NCBI GenBank assembly: GCA_028290765.1
Contig: JAQGJF010000682.1
Span: 1-7,984, forward strand
Direction: 5' to 3'
Length of the DNA stretch: 7,984 nucleotides
DNA from: Tardiphaga sp.
Lineage (GTDB): Bacteria; Pseudomonadota; Alphaproteobacteria; Rhizobiales; Xanthobacteraceae
In this document: positions 1-6,983 of the stretch, in pieces
Numbering within the stretch: the first letter of the stretch is position 1
Layout of the letters: each line of letters opens with the position of its first letter
The notes under the pieces: generated by a model
Told to the model about the DNA's origin: nothing
The model's database searches: none
The model's input: only the letters and a program-made list of their open reading frames with translations
Position numbers and translations under genes: made by a program

Positions 1-87
1 GGCCCCCCGATAATTGAAAGCGAAATCATATTCACTTTTTTGGGTTTTGCTGCTCTAACGGAAGTGGACCGCTGGAATCGATGCGTG
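1..87. other. Non-livF DNA abutting the broken livF end; possible end of a mobile element
   Basis: This stretch is clearly richer in A/T than the rest of the window, with runs such as a six-T tract near 36-41 and AAATCATATT near 23-32. It replaces the part of livF that should encode the signature, Walker B and H-loop. No coding frame of its own is credible in so short a piece. Abrupt loss of homology plus a change in base composition is what an insertion-sequence end, a deletion/recombination junction or a misassembly would leave. The GGTCCACTT core read on the minus strand near 61-70 vaguely recalls termini of some IS21-type elements, but I cannot show a terminal inverted repeat or a target duplication because the other side lies outside the window. 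Confidence 0.4.
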
Positions 88-498
88 CAAAGTCAAACCG
101 GCGTGAAGCGGCGCGGCGAGCGAGGGAAAGAAGTCGTAGACCCGGGCCAGCGTCCAGCGGCCGGCGCGTTCGCCGACGGTGAGATTTTCCTCGACGCTGA
201 GCGAGCGGAAGATTTCGCGTTCCTGCGGCACCAGCGCGAGGCCCAACACCGCGCGCTGATAGATCGGACAGGCACCGATCTCGCGATCGCGAAAGCCGAT
301 CGAGCCGCCATGGAGTCTCGTGCGGCCCATGATGGTCGCCAGCAGCGTCGTCTTGCCGACGCCGTTGCGGCCGAGCACGCTCAAGCTCGCGCCGGGCGCA
401 AGCGACAGCGAGATGTCGTTGAGCACGATGGTCTCGCCATAGCCGGCGCGCACCTGCGAGAGCACCAGACCCGCGCCTTCATTTGCCTGCGCCATCAT
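55..498 (-). pseudogene. livF: livF-like ABC transporter ATPase, truncated before its signature motif
   Basis: This is the second ATPase of a branched-chain amino acid/aromatic acid (HAAT) ABC importer. It would sit on the cytoplasmic face, pair with LivG and energise LivH-LivM. The frame gives 147 residues, against about 230-240 for the family. Walker A is GRNGVGKTT at about 43-51 and the Q-loop is LVPQER at about 89-94, followed by a family-typical IFRSLSVEENLTVG. Similarity runs to about residue 137, where LSGGEQQ is expected. The frame then reads HASIPAVHFR and stops at 57-55. Signature, Walker B, D-loop and H-loop are therefore all missing, so the product cannot be a working ATPase. The start at 498 overlaps the livG stop (ATGA), and an adjacent second Met codon is an alternative. 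It is the last gene of the operon. Insertion, recombination or an assembly join could explain the break. Confidence 0.8.
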
Positions 499-1244
499 GG
501 TCGCCCGCGCTCGCCGAGATAGACCTCGCGCACTTTTGCGTCGCGCGCGATAATGTCGGGCGCCCCCTGAATCAGGACACGGCCGCCGACTAGCACGGTG
601 ATATGCTTGGCGACACGAAACACCAGATCCATGTCGTGCTCGATCAACAGCACCGCGATATCGGCCGGCAGCCGTTCGATGATCTCGATGATGGTGCCGA
701 CCTCTCCGGTCGGAACGCCGGCGGCCGGCTCGTCCAGCAGCAGGACCTTTGGCTTGAGGCTGAGCGCGACCGCGATTTCGGTCATGCGCTGCCGGCCATA
801 GGCCAGATCCGCGACCGGTTTCAACGCCTCCGCTGCCAGCCCGAGTTGTTCGAGCAGGGCATACGCCTCGTCGATCGCGGCCCGGTGCCGGCCGGCCGGC
901 CGGATGAAGTCGCCGGCGACACCTTGACGCTCGGCGATCGCCAGGGTCACGTTCTCCAGCACGCTGAGGCGGCGAAACAGCGCATTGATCTGGAAGGTGC
1001 GGACCAGGCCGCGCTTGACCCGTTCGGACTGGCGCAGTGTCGTGATGTCCTCGCCGGCCAGCCGGATCGCGCCGGAGCTCGGCGCCAATGCGCCCGAGAC
1101 CAGGTTGACGAAGGTGGTCTTGCCGGCGCCGTTGGGACCGATCAGGGCGTGGCGGGCGCCCGCGTCCAGCTGGAAGTCGATGGCATCGGCGACGACGAGC
1201 CCGCCGAAATTCTTGCATAGCCCGATGGTTTCGATGGCGGTCAT
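495..1244 (-). CDS. livG: HAAT-family ABC transporter ATP-binding protein LivG
   Basis: This cytoplasmic ATPase subunit powers import of branched-chain amino acids or, in many Rhizobiales operons, aromatic acids. It has 249 residues, normal for LivG. Walker A is GPNGAGKTT at 36-44. The Q-loop region is RTFQINALF at about 82-90, and the signature is the LivG-style LAYGRQR at 147-153 in place of a canonical LSGGQ. Walker B is VLLLDEP at 167-173 and the H-loop is IEHDMD at 201-206. All nucleotide-binding elements are present. The start at 1244 overlaps the livM stop by ATGA, and its own stop overlaps the livF start the same way, so translational coupling is likely. A longer reading of the same frame runs back into livM and is not real. 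The transported substrate cannot be read from this subunit. Confidence 0.93.
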   Translation of the reverse strand: MTAIETIGLCKNFGGLVVADAIDFQLDAGARHALIGPNGAGKTTFVNLVSGALAPSSGAIRLAGEDITTLRQSERVKRGLVRTFQINALFRRLSVLENVTLAIAERQGVAGDFIRPAGRHRAAIDEAYALLEQLGLAAEALKPVADLAYGRQRMTEIAVALSLKPKVLLLDEPAAGVPTGEVGTIIEIIERLPADIAVLLIEHDMDLVFRVAKHITVLVGGRVLIQGAPDIIARDAKVREVYLGERGRP

Positions 1245-2245
1245 TTCCGTGCGCTCCGCTCGCGCCATCGCCTGACGACACCGAGCACGCCGCCGCGGGC
1301 AAACAAGACCAGCAGCACCATGAACAGACCGATCCAGAAATACCAATAGACCGGATCGATGGCGGCGAAGCGGTCCTGCGCAATCATGTAGAGCGGCACG
1401 CCGATGAAGGCGCCATAGAGCTGCCCGACGCCGCCGATGATCAGCATGATCAGGATGGTGCCGGAGCGCTCGAGGCTCAGCGTGCCGAGGCCGACGAATT
1501 GCGTCGTCTGCGCGATCAGCGCTCCCGCGATGCCGGCCAGCGCCGCCGACAGCGTGTAGACCAGGATCTTTCGCCGATCGACCGGCGCACCGATCGCATG
1601 CATGCGCAGCACGTTTTCGCGAATGCCGGTCAGCGAGCGGCCGAAGGCGGAATGCACCACGGTGCGGACGATCAGCCAGCACAGAAACAATACGGCGAGG
1701 CAATACAGAAAGGCGGTGCGGCCGAACATGTCGAAACGAAACAGGCCGAAGATCGGCCAGACCTGCATGCCCTGCAGGCCGTCGGCGCCGCCGGTGAAGC
1801 GGCCGGCCTTGTTGGCCAGCTCATAGAGCATGGCCGCCACCACCAGGGTCTGCATCAGCAAGGTGAGACCCGAGGTTCGCAGGATGATCGATCCTGACAC
1901 GAAGCCGATGATGCCGGCGGCCAGTGCGGCGGCCAGGAGGCCCGACAGCGGCTCGCCCCAGCCATTGGCGGCGAGCAGTCCGGCGGTGTAGGCGCCGACA
2001 CCAAAAAAAGCGGCGTGACCGAGCGTCACGATGCCGGCATAGCCGAGCACCAGATCGACCGAGAGCGCGAACACGATGGTGGCGAGGATCTGGGCCTGCA
2101 GTGCCAGATAATCCGGAAAGGCGAAATAGGCGACCACGGCGACGATCCAGGGCAGCGCCTCGCGCGGATCGGGGCGATGGCGGCGCGCGAAATTGTCCAG
2201 CATCGGCACGGCATCGGTGGCGGATCGATTGGAGGGAGTTTTCAT
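1241..2245 (-). CDS. livM: HAAT-family ABC transporter permease LivM
   Basis: This is one of two inner-membrane permeases forming the translocation pore. It has 334 residues, typical of LivM. The N-terminus (1-30) is polar and cytoplasmic-looking. Hydrophobic membrane segments follow from about residue 31 to 317. Family hallmarks visible are GYAGIVTLGHAAFFGVGAY at about 68-86, TGGADGLQG at 151-159, and the cytoplasmic coupling loop around IRENVLRMHAIG at 208-219 that contacts the ATPases. The C-terminus is basic (RRWRERSARK). The start at 2245 is chosen because it makes a 4-nt ATGA overlap with the livH stop. Met15 (2203) is the only nearby alternative. Neither start has a strong Shine-Dalgarno sequence, which fits translation coupled to livH. 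Confidence 0.93.
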   Translation of the reverse strand: MKTPSNRSATDAVPMLDNFARRHRPDPREALPWIVAVVAYFAFPDYLALQAQILATIVFALSVDLVLGYAGIVTLGHAAFFGVGAYTAGLLAANGWGEPLSGLLAAALAAGIIGFVSGSIILRTSGLTLLMQTLVVAAMLYELANKAGRFTGGADGLQGMQVWPIFGLFRFDMFGRTAFLYCLAVLFLCWLIVRTVVHSAFGRSLTGIRENVLRMHAIGAPVDRRKILVYTLSAALAGIAGALIAQTTQFVGLGTLSLERSGTILIMLIIGGVGQLYGAFIGVPLYMIAQDRFAAIDPVYWYFWIGLFMVLLVLFARGGVLGVVRRWRERSARK

Positions 2246-3114
2246 GCGCGGCCGAAGATGCCGTGCGGGTAACGAAGCAGGATCGCCATCGTCAGCGCAT
2301 AGATGAAGAAGGCCCCGAACTCAGGCACGAAATATTTCAGCGCGGTATCGGCTATTCCGACCACCAGCGCGGCGAAGAACGGCCCCCGGATGCTGCCGAG
2401 CCCGCCCACCGCGACCACGATCAAAAAGTAGACCAGATGGTCGAGCGCGTAGCCCGGCGTAATCGCCAGGAGGTCGGCGCCGAGCCCGCCGCCGAGCGCG
2501 GCAAGGCCGCTGCCGAGCGCGAAGGCGGTCGCGAATAGCCGCGAGGTGTTGATGCCGACGGTCTCGGCCATGCGCAGATTGTCGACGGCGGCCCGCAGCT
2601 GCGCGCCCATCCGGGTACGCTCGAGCGCCAGCCACAATACCGTGACGATGATGGCCCCGCAGGCGATCAGGAATTTGCGATAGGCCGGCAGTGAACGGCC
2701 GAACACATCGATCTGGCCGCGCAGCAATGGCGGCGGCTGCATCGGCTGCGCCAGCGGCCCCCAGATATAGGTTGCCGCGCCGACCGATACGAAGATCAGG
2801 CCCATGGTGAGGAGAACCTGGTCGAGTTCATCGCCGCCATAGAGCCGCCGGTACAACAGCCGCTCGAGCACCAGGCTTCCGGCCATGACGACGGCGACGG
2901 CGCCGAACAGCGCCAGCGGAAAATCCAGACCCCAGCGGTTCATCAGCGTCGTCATGACGTAGCCGCCGGCCATCGCGAAGGCGCCATGTGCGAGGTTGAC
3001 GAAGCCCATCAGGCCCATCGTCACCGACAGACCCACCGAGATCAGATACAGCACCATGGCCAGCGTCAGGCCGTGAAAAGCCACGTTGACGACGGCGGAT
3101 GCAAATTCACCCAT
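2242..3114 (-). CDS. livH: HAAT-family ABC transporter permease LivH
   Basis: This is the second inner-membrane permease of the importer. It has 290 residues, the standard LivH length. Hydrophobic segments alternate from about residue 8 to 280. The LivH hallmark GLMGFVNLAHGAFAMAGGY lies at 34-52. The coupling-loop region ERTRMGAQLRAAVDN at 165-179 continues into AETVGIN at 183-189. VAVGGLGSIRGPF at 234-246 is also characteristic, as is the PHGIFGRA C-terminus. The gene begins 38 nt after the livK stop, and its stop codon overlaps the livM start. A modest CAGGT about 9-10 nt upstream of the ATG may act as ribosome binding site. Nothing suggests damage, so only the ATPase end of the operon is compromised. 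Confidence 0.93.
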   Translation of the reverse strand: MGEFASAVVNVAFHGLTLAMVLYLISVGLSVTMGLMGFVNLAHGAFAMAGGYVMTTLMNRWGLDFPLALFGAVAVVMAGSLVLERLLYRRLYGGDELDQVLLTMGLIFVSVGAATYIWGPLAQPMQPPPLLRGQIDVFGRSLPAYRKFLIACGAIIVTVLWLALERTRMGAQLRAAVDNLRMAETVGINTSRLFATAFALGSGLAALGGGLGADLLAITPGYALDHLVYFLIVVAVGGLGSIRGPFFAALVVGIADTALKYFVPEFGAFFIYALTMAILLRYPHGIFGRA

Positions 3115-3152
3115 GCGGCATGACCTGAGCGTCCGGGGCGGCCGGCATTAAA

Positions 3153-4355
3153 CTATTTCGCCGGGTTCAGTTCCTTCCACGGATCCTTGACGTTCGGGAT
3201 CGTCTCGAACTCGGTGTTGACGAGCTTGCCGTCCTTCATCTCGGTGCGGCGCATATAGATGTTCTGCACGATGTCCCGGGTCTCGGGATCGATCGAAATC
3301 GGTCCGCGTGGGCTGTCGGGATTCTTCCAGCCCTTGAGCACGCTCATCGCCTCGTCGCCGGTGAACTTGCCCTTGCTCTGCTTGATGATGTCGAACACCG
3401 CGGCCATGCCGTCCCAGCCGCCGACCGCAAAGAAGTCGGCGGTCGATTTCGGGCCATATTCACGCGCCCAGGCGGCGAGGAAGGCGGTATTGGCGGGACG
3501 GTTGGCGGCAGTCGAGTAGTTGCCGGCGGTGACGAGGCCGACCGGTGCGTCGCCCATGTTGGGCAGTTCCTCGTCGGGCACCAGGTCCTGGGTCGAGACG
3601 ACGTTGATGCCGGCTTCGCGTAGCCCGAGATCCTTGATCGCCTTGATCATGGCGGTGGCCTGGGTGCCGCCCGGCACGAAGATGAACAGCACGTCGGGCT
3701 TGGCATCCTTGGCTTTCTGCACGAATGGCGCGAAATCGGGATTGTTGGTCGGGAAGCGGATCGCGCTCAGCACCTGGCCGCCGGCATCGGTGTAGCCCTT
3801 GTTGAAGGCGTTTTCGGCGTCGTGGCCGGGGATGAAGTCGCTGACCGCGGTGACGGCCTTTTTCCAGCCCTGCTGGGCGGCCCATTTGCCGAGCGGGACG
3901 GCGGTTTGCCACTGCGTGAACGACACCCGGGCGACATAGGGCGATATCCGCGGGATCGAAACCCCGGCGGCGTTGGTGAGGACCAGGGGAATCTTGGCTT
4001 CGGCGGTCAATGGCGCGATCGCGGCGGCGATCGGCGAGCCCATCACGCCGAGCAGGATATTCACCTTGTCACGGGTGATCAGTTCCTGGGCCACGCGCTT
4101 GCCGACTTCGGGGCTGGTGCCGTCGTCGCGCTTGATGATTTCGATGCGCACGCCCTCGGGCAGGTCCTTGGTATGCTCCTTGGCATAGAGGTCCATGCCC
4201 TTCTGCATCTCGTCGCCGGGGGCGGCGAGAAAGCCCGAAAAGCTGTTGACGATGCCGATCTTGACCACCGTCTGCGCGTCCGCGACCTTCGGATGGAAGA
4301 CCGCAAGCATCGCGAAGCCCAGCAACAATTTCCACGTTGTTCGTTTCAAGGCCAT
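3153..4355 (-). CDS. HAAT-family periplasmic substrate-binding protein (LivK-like, Peripla_BP_6 type)
   Basis: This is the binding protein that captures substrate in the periplasm and delivers it to LivHM. It has 400 residues. A Sec signal peptide is clear: basic start (MALKRTTWK), hydrophobic core (LLLGFAMLAVF) and a probable cleavage after ADA at residue 27. There is no lipobox cysteine, so it is likely soluble. The mature protein starts VVKIGIVNSFSG and continues with the family pattern of a type I two-lobed binding protein: RDDGTSPEVGKRVAQELI (76-93), LLGVMGSPIAAAIAPL (101-116), GVSIPRISPYVAR (131-143), FIPGHDAENAFNKGY (174-188), NPDFAPFV (205-212) and DVLFIFVPGG (221-230). GGGGGAG-like purines 6 nt before the ATG are a good ribosome binding site. 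The hpaB-like stop lies 39 nt upstream. Co-transcription with a phenol hydroxylase makes an aromatic ligand more likely than leucine/isoleucine/valine, but that is inference. Confidence 0.9.
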   Translation of the reverse strand: MALKRTTWKLLLGFAMLAVFHPKVADAQTVVKIGIVNSFSGFLAAPGDEMQKGMDLYAKEHTKDLPEGVRIEIIKRDDGTSPEVGKRVAQELITRDKVNILLGVMGSPIAAAIAPLTAEAKIPLVLTNAAGVSIPRISPYVARVSFTQWQTAVPLGKWAAQQGWKKAVTAVSDFIPGHDAENAFNKGYTDAGGQVLSAIRFPTNNPDFAPFVQKAKDAKPDVLFIFVPGGTQATAMIKAIKDLGLREAGINVVSTQDLVPDEELPNMGDAPVGLVTAGNYSTAANRPANTAFLAAWAREYGPKSTADFFAVGGWDGMAAVFDIIKQSKGKFTGDEAMSVLKGWKNPDSPRGPISIDPETRDIVQNIYMRRTEMKDGKLVNTEFETIPNVKDPWKELNPAK

Positions 4356-4394
4356 CGGTTTCTCCCCCTTGCCCGTTTCGTTGATTGCGGCTGG

Positions 4395-5960
4395 CTATCT
4401 TTGGATTTTGTCCAGCACCGAGACGTCTTGTCCGCTGTGATAGGCCGGGTCTTTCCAGCCGTCCTCGTCGTAATCGGCCATGCACTGGTCGACCAGCGCC
4501 TCCATTTCCTTCAGCGAGCCGGAGGCCTGCGCGTGCTGCAGCCCGAACAGCCTGACCAGTTCGTGACTGCCCGCATAGTTCATTTCATACAGCTCATGGC
4601 GCGCGCCGAACTCGGTGCCGACGGCATCCCACAAAAGCTTCATGACCTTGATGCGCTGCTTGTAGTCGATGCCGTTGGAGCCGCGCACATAACGCTGCAG
4701 ATATTTGTCGATGTCCGGATTCTTGAAGTCGCGGGCGTGGCTCGGCAGATAGATCAGCCCCGAGGCGATCACCTTTTCGACGATGGAACGAACCGCCGGA
4801 TAGGCCTCGGTGGCGAACAGCCGATAGGCCACGGCGGCCCGGCCGTTCGGCAGCACGGCGTCGCCGACCCATTTGTCAGGATTGCAGGCCATCGCGTCGG
4901 TGAGGGCCCAGAACAGATTGCGCCAGCCGATCACCTCGCCGATCTGCGCCTGCACCCCACGAATATACTCGACGCCGGTCGAGCGCGCCGCCTTGTAGAG
5001 CAGGCCGGCGATGAAATCGAGCTTGACCGCCAGCCGCGTGCAGCCCTGCATGGTGAAGCCGTTGACGAAGCCCGAGCGTGGATAGAACTGTTTGAGCTTC
5101 TCGATGTCGCGATGGATGAACACGTTTTCCCAGGGGATGAACGCGTTGTCGAACACGAAGATCGCGTCGTTCTCGTCGAACCGGCTGGTCAAGGGATAGT
5201 CCCATGCCGATCCGGTCGTCGCCGCCGCCATCTCATAGGAGGTCCGGCAGATCAGCTTGATGCCCGGCGTGTCCATCGGCGCCATGAACATCACGACCAT
5301 GCTTGGGTCATTAATATCCTGACCCATGTTCTGGCCGAGGAAATTGTAGTGCGTCAGCGCCGAATTGGTCGCCACCACCTTGGCGCCCGACACATAGATG
5401 CCGGAGTCGGTCTCCTTCTGGATCGAGATGTAGACGTCCTTGACCTCCTCGGCGGGCTTGCTGCGATCGATCGGCGGGTTGACCAGCGCGTGATTGACGT
5501 AGAGCACCGACTCCTGGGCCCGGGCATGCCAGGCCCGCGCGTTGCCGGCGAACTTGCCGTAGAAATCCGCATTGGCACCGAGCGTGTTAAGGAAGGCCGC
5601 TTTGTAGTCCGGCGTGCGTCCCATCCAGCCATAGGACATCCGGGCCCAGGCCGCGATGGCGTCGCGTTGCTGGATCACCTCCGCGCTGGAGTGGGCGACC
5701 TTGAAGAAGCGGTGAGTGTAGCCCCCGGAACCGGTGTCGGTCCCGGTGGTCAGAACAGCCTTGGATTTTTCATCATGCAGTGCATCATAGAGCTTGGCGA
5801 CGGAGACGGCGGAATTGCGGAACGCCGGATGGGTGGTGACGTCCTTGACGCGCTCGCCATAGATATACACTTCACGGCCGTCGCGTAGGGATTCGAGGTA
5901 CTCGGCCCCGGTGAATGGACGGTTCTTTCCCTTCACCAGGGACTCGGGAGCCTCTCGCAT
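4395..5960 (-). CDS. HpaB-type FADH2-dependent phenol monooxygenase (4-hydroxyphenylacetate 3-hydroxylase family)
   Basis: This is the large oxygenase component of a two-component flavin monooxygenase. It uses FADH2 from a separate reductase to hydroxylate a phenol, typically ortho to an existing OH. From the chosen start it has 521 residues, the usual family length. The family signature TTGTDTGSGGYTHRFF lies at 71-86. GRTPDY at 114-119 and NHALVNPPIDR at 156-166 place Arg115, Tyr119 and His157 with the same spacing as the substrate-contacting Arg100, Tyr104 and His142 I recall from Thermus HpaB. The start at 5960 has GGAGGA 8 nt upstream. An in-frame Met 28 codons earlier lies across the divergent promoter and dioxygenase start and is unlikely. 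It heads the operon ahead of the transporter. No HpaC-type reductase is in the window. The true substrate is unknown; chlorophenol 4-monooxygenases (TftD/TcpA) share this fold and often feed hydroxyquinol dioxygenases. Confidence 0.88.
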   Translation of the reverse strand: MREAPESLVKGKNRPFTGAEYLESLRDGREVYIYGERVKDVTTHPAFRNSAVSVAKLYDALHDEKSKAVLTTGTDTGSGGYTHRFFKVAHSSAEVIQQRDAIAAWARMSYGWMGRTPDYKAAFLNTLGANADFYGKFAGNARAWHARAQESVLYVNHALVNPPIDRSKPAEEVKDVYISIQKETDSGIYVSGAKVVATNSALTHYNFLGQNMGQDINDPSMVVMFMAPMDTPGIKLICRTSYEMAAATTGSAWDYPLTSRFDENDAIFVFDNAFIPWENVFIHRDIEKLKQFYPRSGFVNGFTMQGCTRLAVKLDFIAGLLYKAARSTGVEYIRGVQAQIGEVIGWRNLFWALTDAMACNPDKWVGDAVLPNGRAAVAYRLFATEAYPAVRSIVEKVIASGLIYLPSHARDFKNPDIDKYLQRYVRGSNGIDYKQRIKVMKLLWDAVGTEFGARHELYEMNYAGSHELVRLFGLQHAQASGSLKEMEALVDQCMADYDEDGWKDPAYHSGQDVSVLDKIQR

Positions 5961-6036
5961 CGATGAATTCCTCCGGTACTGGACGTTGGCAGTGTTTTGG
6001 CCATTATATCCATGGTTCTGCAATTGGGTTGAAAAA
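5961..6036. promoter_or_regulatory. Divergent promoter region between the hpaB-like gene and the dioxygenase
   Basis: Only 76 bp separate the two start codons, so both genes are controlled from here. Facing the minus-strand gene is a perfect TATAAT (plus positions 6008-6003). At 17-bp spacing the -35 would be CAACCC (6031-6026), a poor match. The Shine-Dalgarno sequence GGAGGA sits at 5974-5969, so the leader would be roughly 35 nt. For the plus-strand gene the best pair I find is TTGGCC (5997-6002), 16 bp, TGCAAT (6019-6024), which is weak and would leave almost no leader. Weak rightward elements are compatible with an activator- or repressor-controlled promoter. Short symmetric elements (CCATGG at 6010-6015, CAATTG at 6021-6026) are present, but no long operator is certain. 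Confidence 0.55.
5969..5974 (-). promoter_or_regulatory. Strong ribosome binding site deciding the hpaB-like start
   Basis: GGAGGA read on the minus strand lies 8 nt before the ATG at 5960-5958. It is the best Shine-Dalgarno match on the minus strand and selects this Met over the in-frame Met at 6044. Confidence 0.8.
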
Positions 6037-6948
6037 ATGATCATTGAAAATCAGGCGCAGGTCACCGACGCCGTCATCGAAGCCTTCAGCCGCACCGAAG
6101 ACCCGCGGCTGCGCGAAATCCTGCTGGCGCTGGTGCGGCATCTGCACGGTTTCGTGCGCGAAGTCCGCCTCAGCGAACGCGAGTTTCAGCAGGCGGCGGG
6201 GATCATCGTGGCGCTGGGCCAGAAGACGACGCCGTCGCATAACGAAGCGGTGTTGATGGCCGGGTCGTTGGGCCTGTCGGCGCTGGTCTGTCTGCTCAAC
6301 AACGGCAACAACGGCCAGACCGAAACCCAGGCCAACATGCTCGGGCCGTTCTGGCGCGACGACCAGCCGCTCAGCGCCAGCGGCGACACTTTGGTGCGCT
6401 CGCCGACGCCGGGGCCGGCGCTCGTCGTGCATGCCAGCGTTGCCGACGGGGAGGGCCGTCCCGTCGCCGGGGCCGAGGTCGATATCTGGCATTCCTCGCC
6501 GGAAGGCCTTTACGAAAACCAGGATCCGACCCAGGCTGAGATGAATCTGCGCGGAAAATTCATCACTGACGAGAACGGACGGTTTCACTTCCGCAGCGTG
6601 AAGCCGGCGGGCTACCCGATTCCGATCGACGGACCGGTCGGCGACCTGGTGCGCGTCACCCGTCGCCACCATTACCGGCCGTCGCACCTCCATTTCCTGA
6701 TCGTCAAGCCCGGCTTCAAGACCATGGTCTCGCAGATCTATGCGCCGGATGATCCGCACATCGATTCTGACGTGCAGTTCGGCGTCACCCGCGCGCTGCT
6801 CGGCGATTATGTGCGCCACGAGCAGCCGTCGGCCGAATGGGGCTTTGCGGCGCCCTGGTATTCGCTCGACCAGCATTTTACCCTGGAGCCCGGCGAAGCG
6901 CGGCGTCCGATCGCGCCGATCCGCTCCAAGGCGGAAGCCGCGGAGTGA
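6037..6948 (+). CDS. Intradiol ring-cleavage dioxygenase, hydroxyquinol 1,2-dioxygenase type
   Basis: This non-haem Fe(III) enzyme opens a dihydroxylated ring between the two hydroxyls. For hydroxyquinol the product is maleylacetate. It has 303 residues, the usual size. Residues 10-60 form the N-terminal dimerisation domain (REILLALVRHLHGFVREVRL at 26-45). The catalytic beta-sandwich follows MLGPFW (101-106). The four iron ligands are visible: Tyr159 (GLYENQDP), Tyr193 (GYPIPIDGPVG), His217 and His219 (RPSHLHF). The sequence around Tyr159 (GLYENQDP...EMNLRGKF) and the YPIPIDGPVG block resemble hydroxyquinol rather than catechol dioxygenases. The start at 6037 gives the family N-terminus and has little Shine-Dalgarno sequence before it. 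A longer in-frame reading from 5911 would overlap the divergent gene and is rejected. Specificity for hydroxyquinol against catechol or chlorocatechol is not proven by sequence. Confidence 0.9.
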   Translation: MIIENQAQVTDAVIEAFSRTEDPRLREILLALVRHLHGFVREVRLSEREFQQAAGIIVALGQKTTPSHNEAVLMAGSLGLSALVCLLNNGNNGQTETQANMLGPFWRDDQPLSASGDTLVRSPTPGPALVVHASVADGEGRPVAGAEVDIWHSSPEGLYENQDPTQAEMNLRGKFITDENGRFHFRSVKPAGYPIPIDGPVGDLVRVTRRHHYRPSHLHFLIVKPGFKTMVSQIYAPDDPHIDSDVQFGVTRALLGDYVRHEQPSAEWGFAAPWYSLDQHFTLEPGEARRPIAPIRSKAEAAE

Positions 6949-6983
6949 GGCGAGGCGCCGCCACGCCGGGGCCCCATATACGG

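Noticed and set aside
40..522. A plus-strand frame at the left edge that might be a gene of an inserted element
   Set aside because: From about 90 onward it is simply the antisense of livF. Only the first ~50 bases are outside livF, too few to define a protein.
55..1383. A 442-codon minus-strand reading that extends livF upstream through livG
   Set aside because: The first ~295 codons are an out-of-frame reading of livG and livM. The livF family sequence begins only at the ATG at 498.
3822..5888. A 688-codon open frame on the plus strand, the longest uninterrupted frame in the window
   Set aside because: It lies antisense to the livK-like and hpaB-like genes, which have clear family motifs. 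Its product is an Arg/Asp/His/Gly-rich string with no recognisable domain. Long antisense frames are a normal by-product of G/C third positions in high-GC DNA.
5911..6036. A longer dioxygenase start 42 codons upstream
   Set aside because: It would overlap the divergent hydroxylase start and promoter, and the added residues are unlike the family N-terminus, which begins naturally at the Met at 6037.
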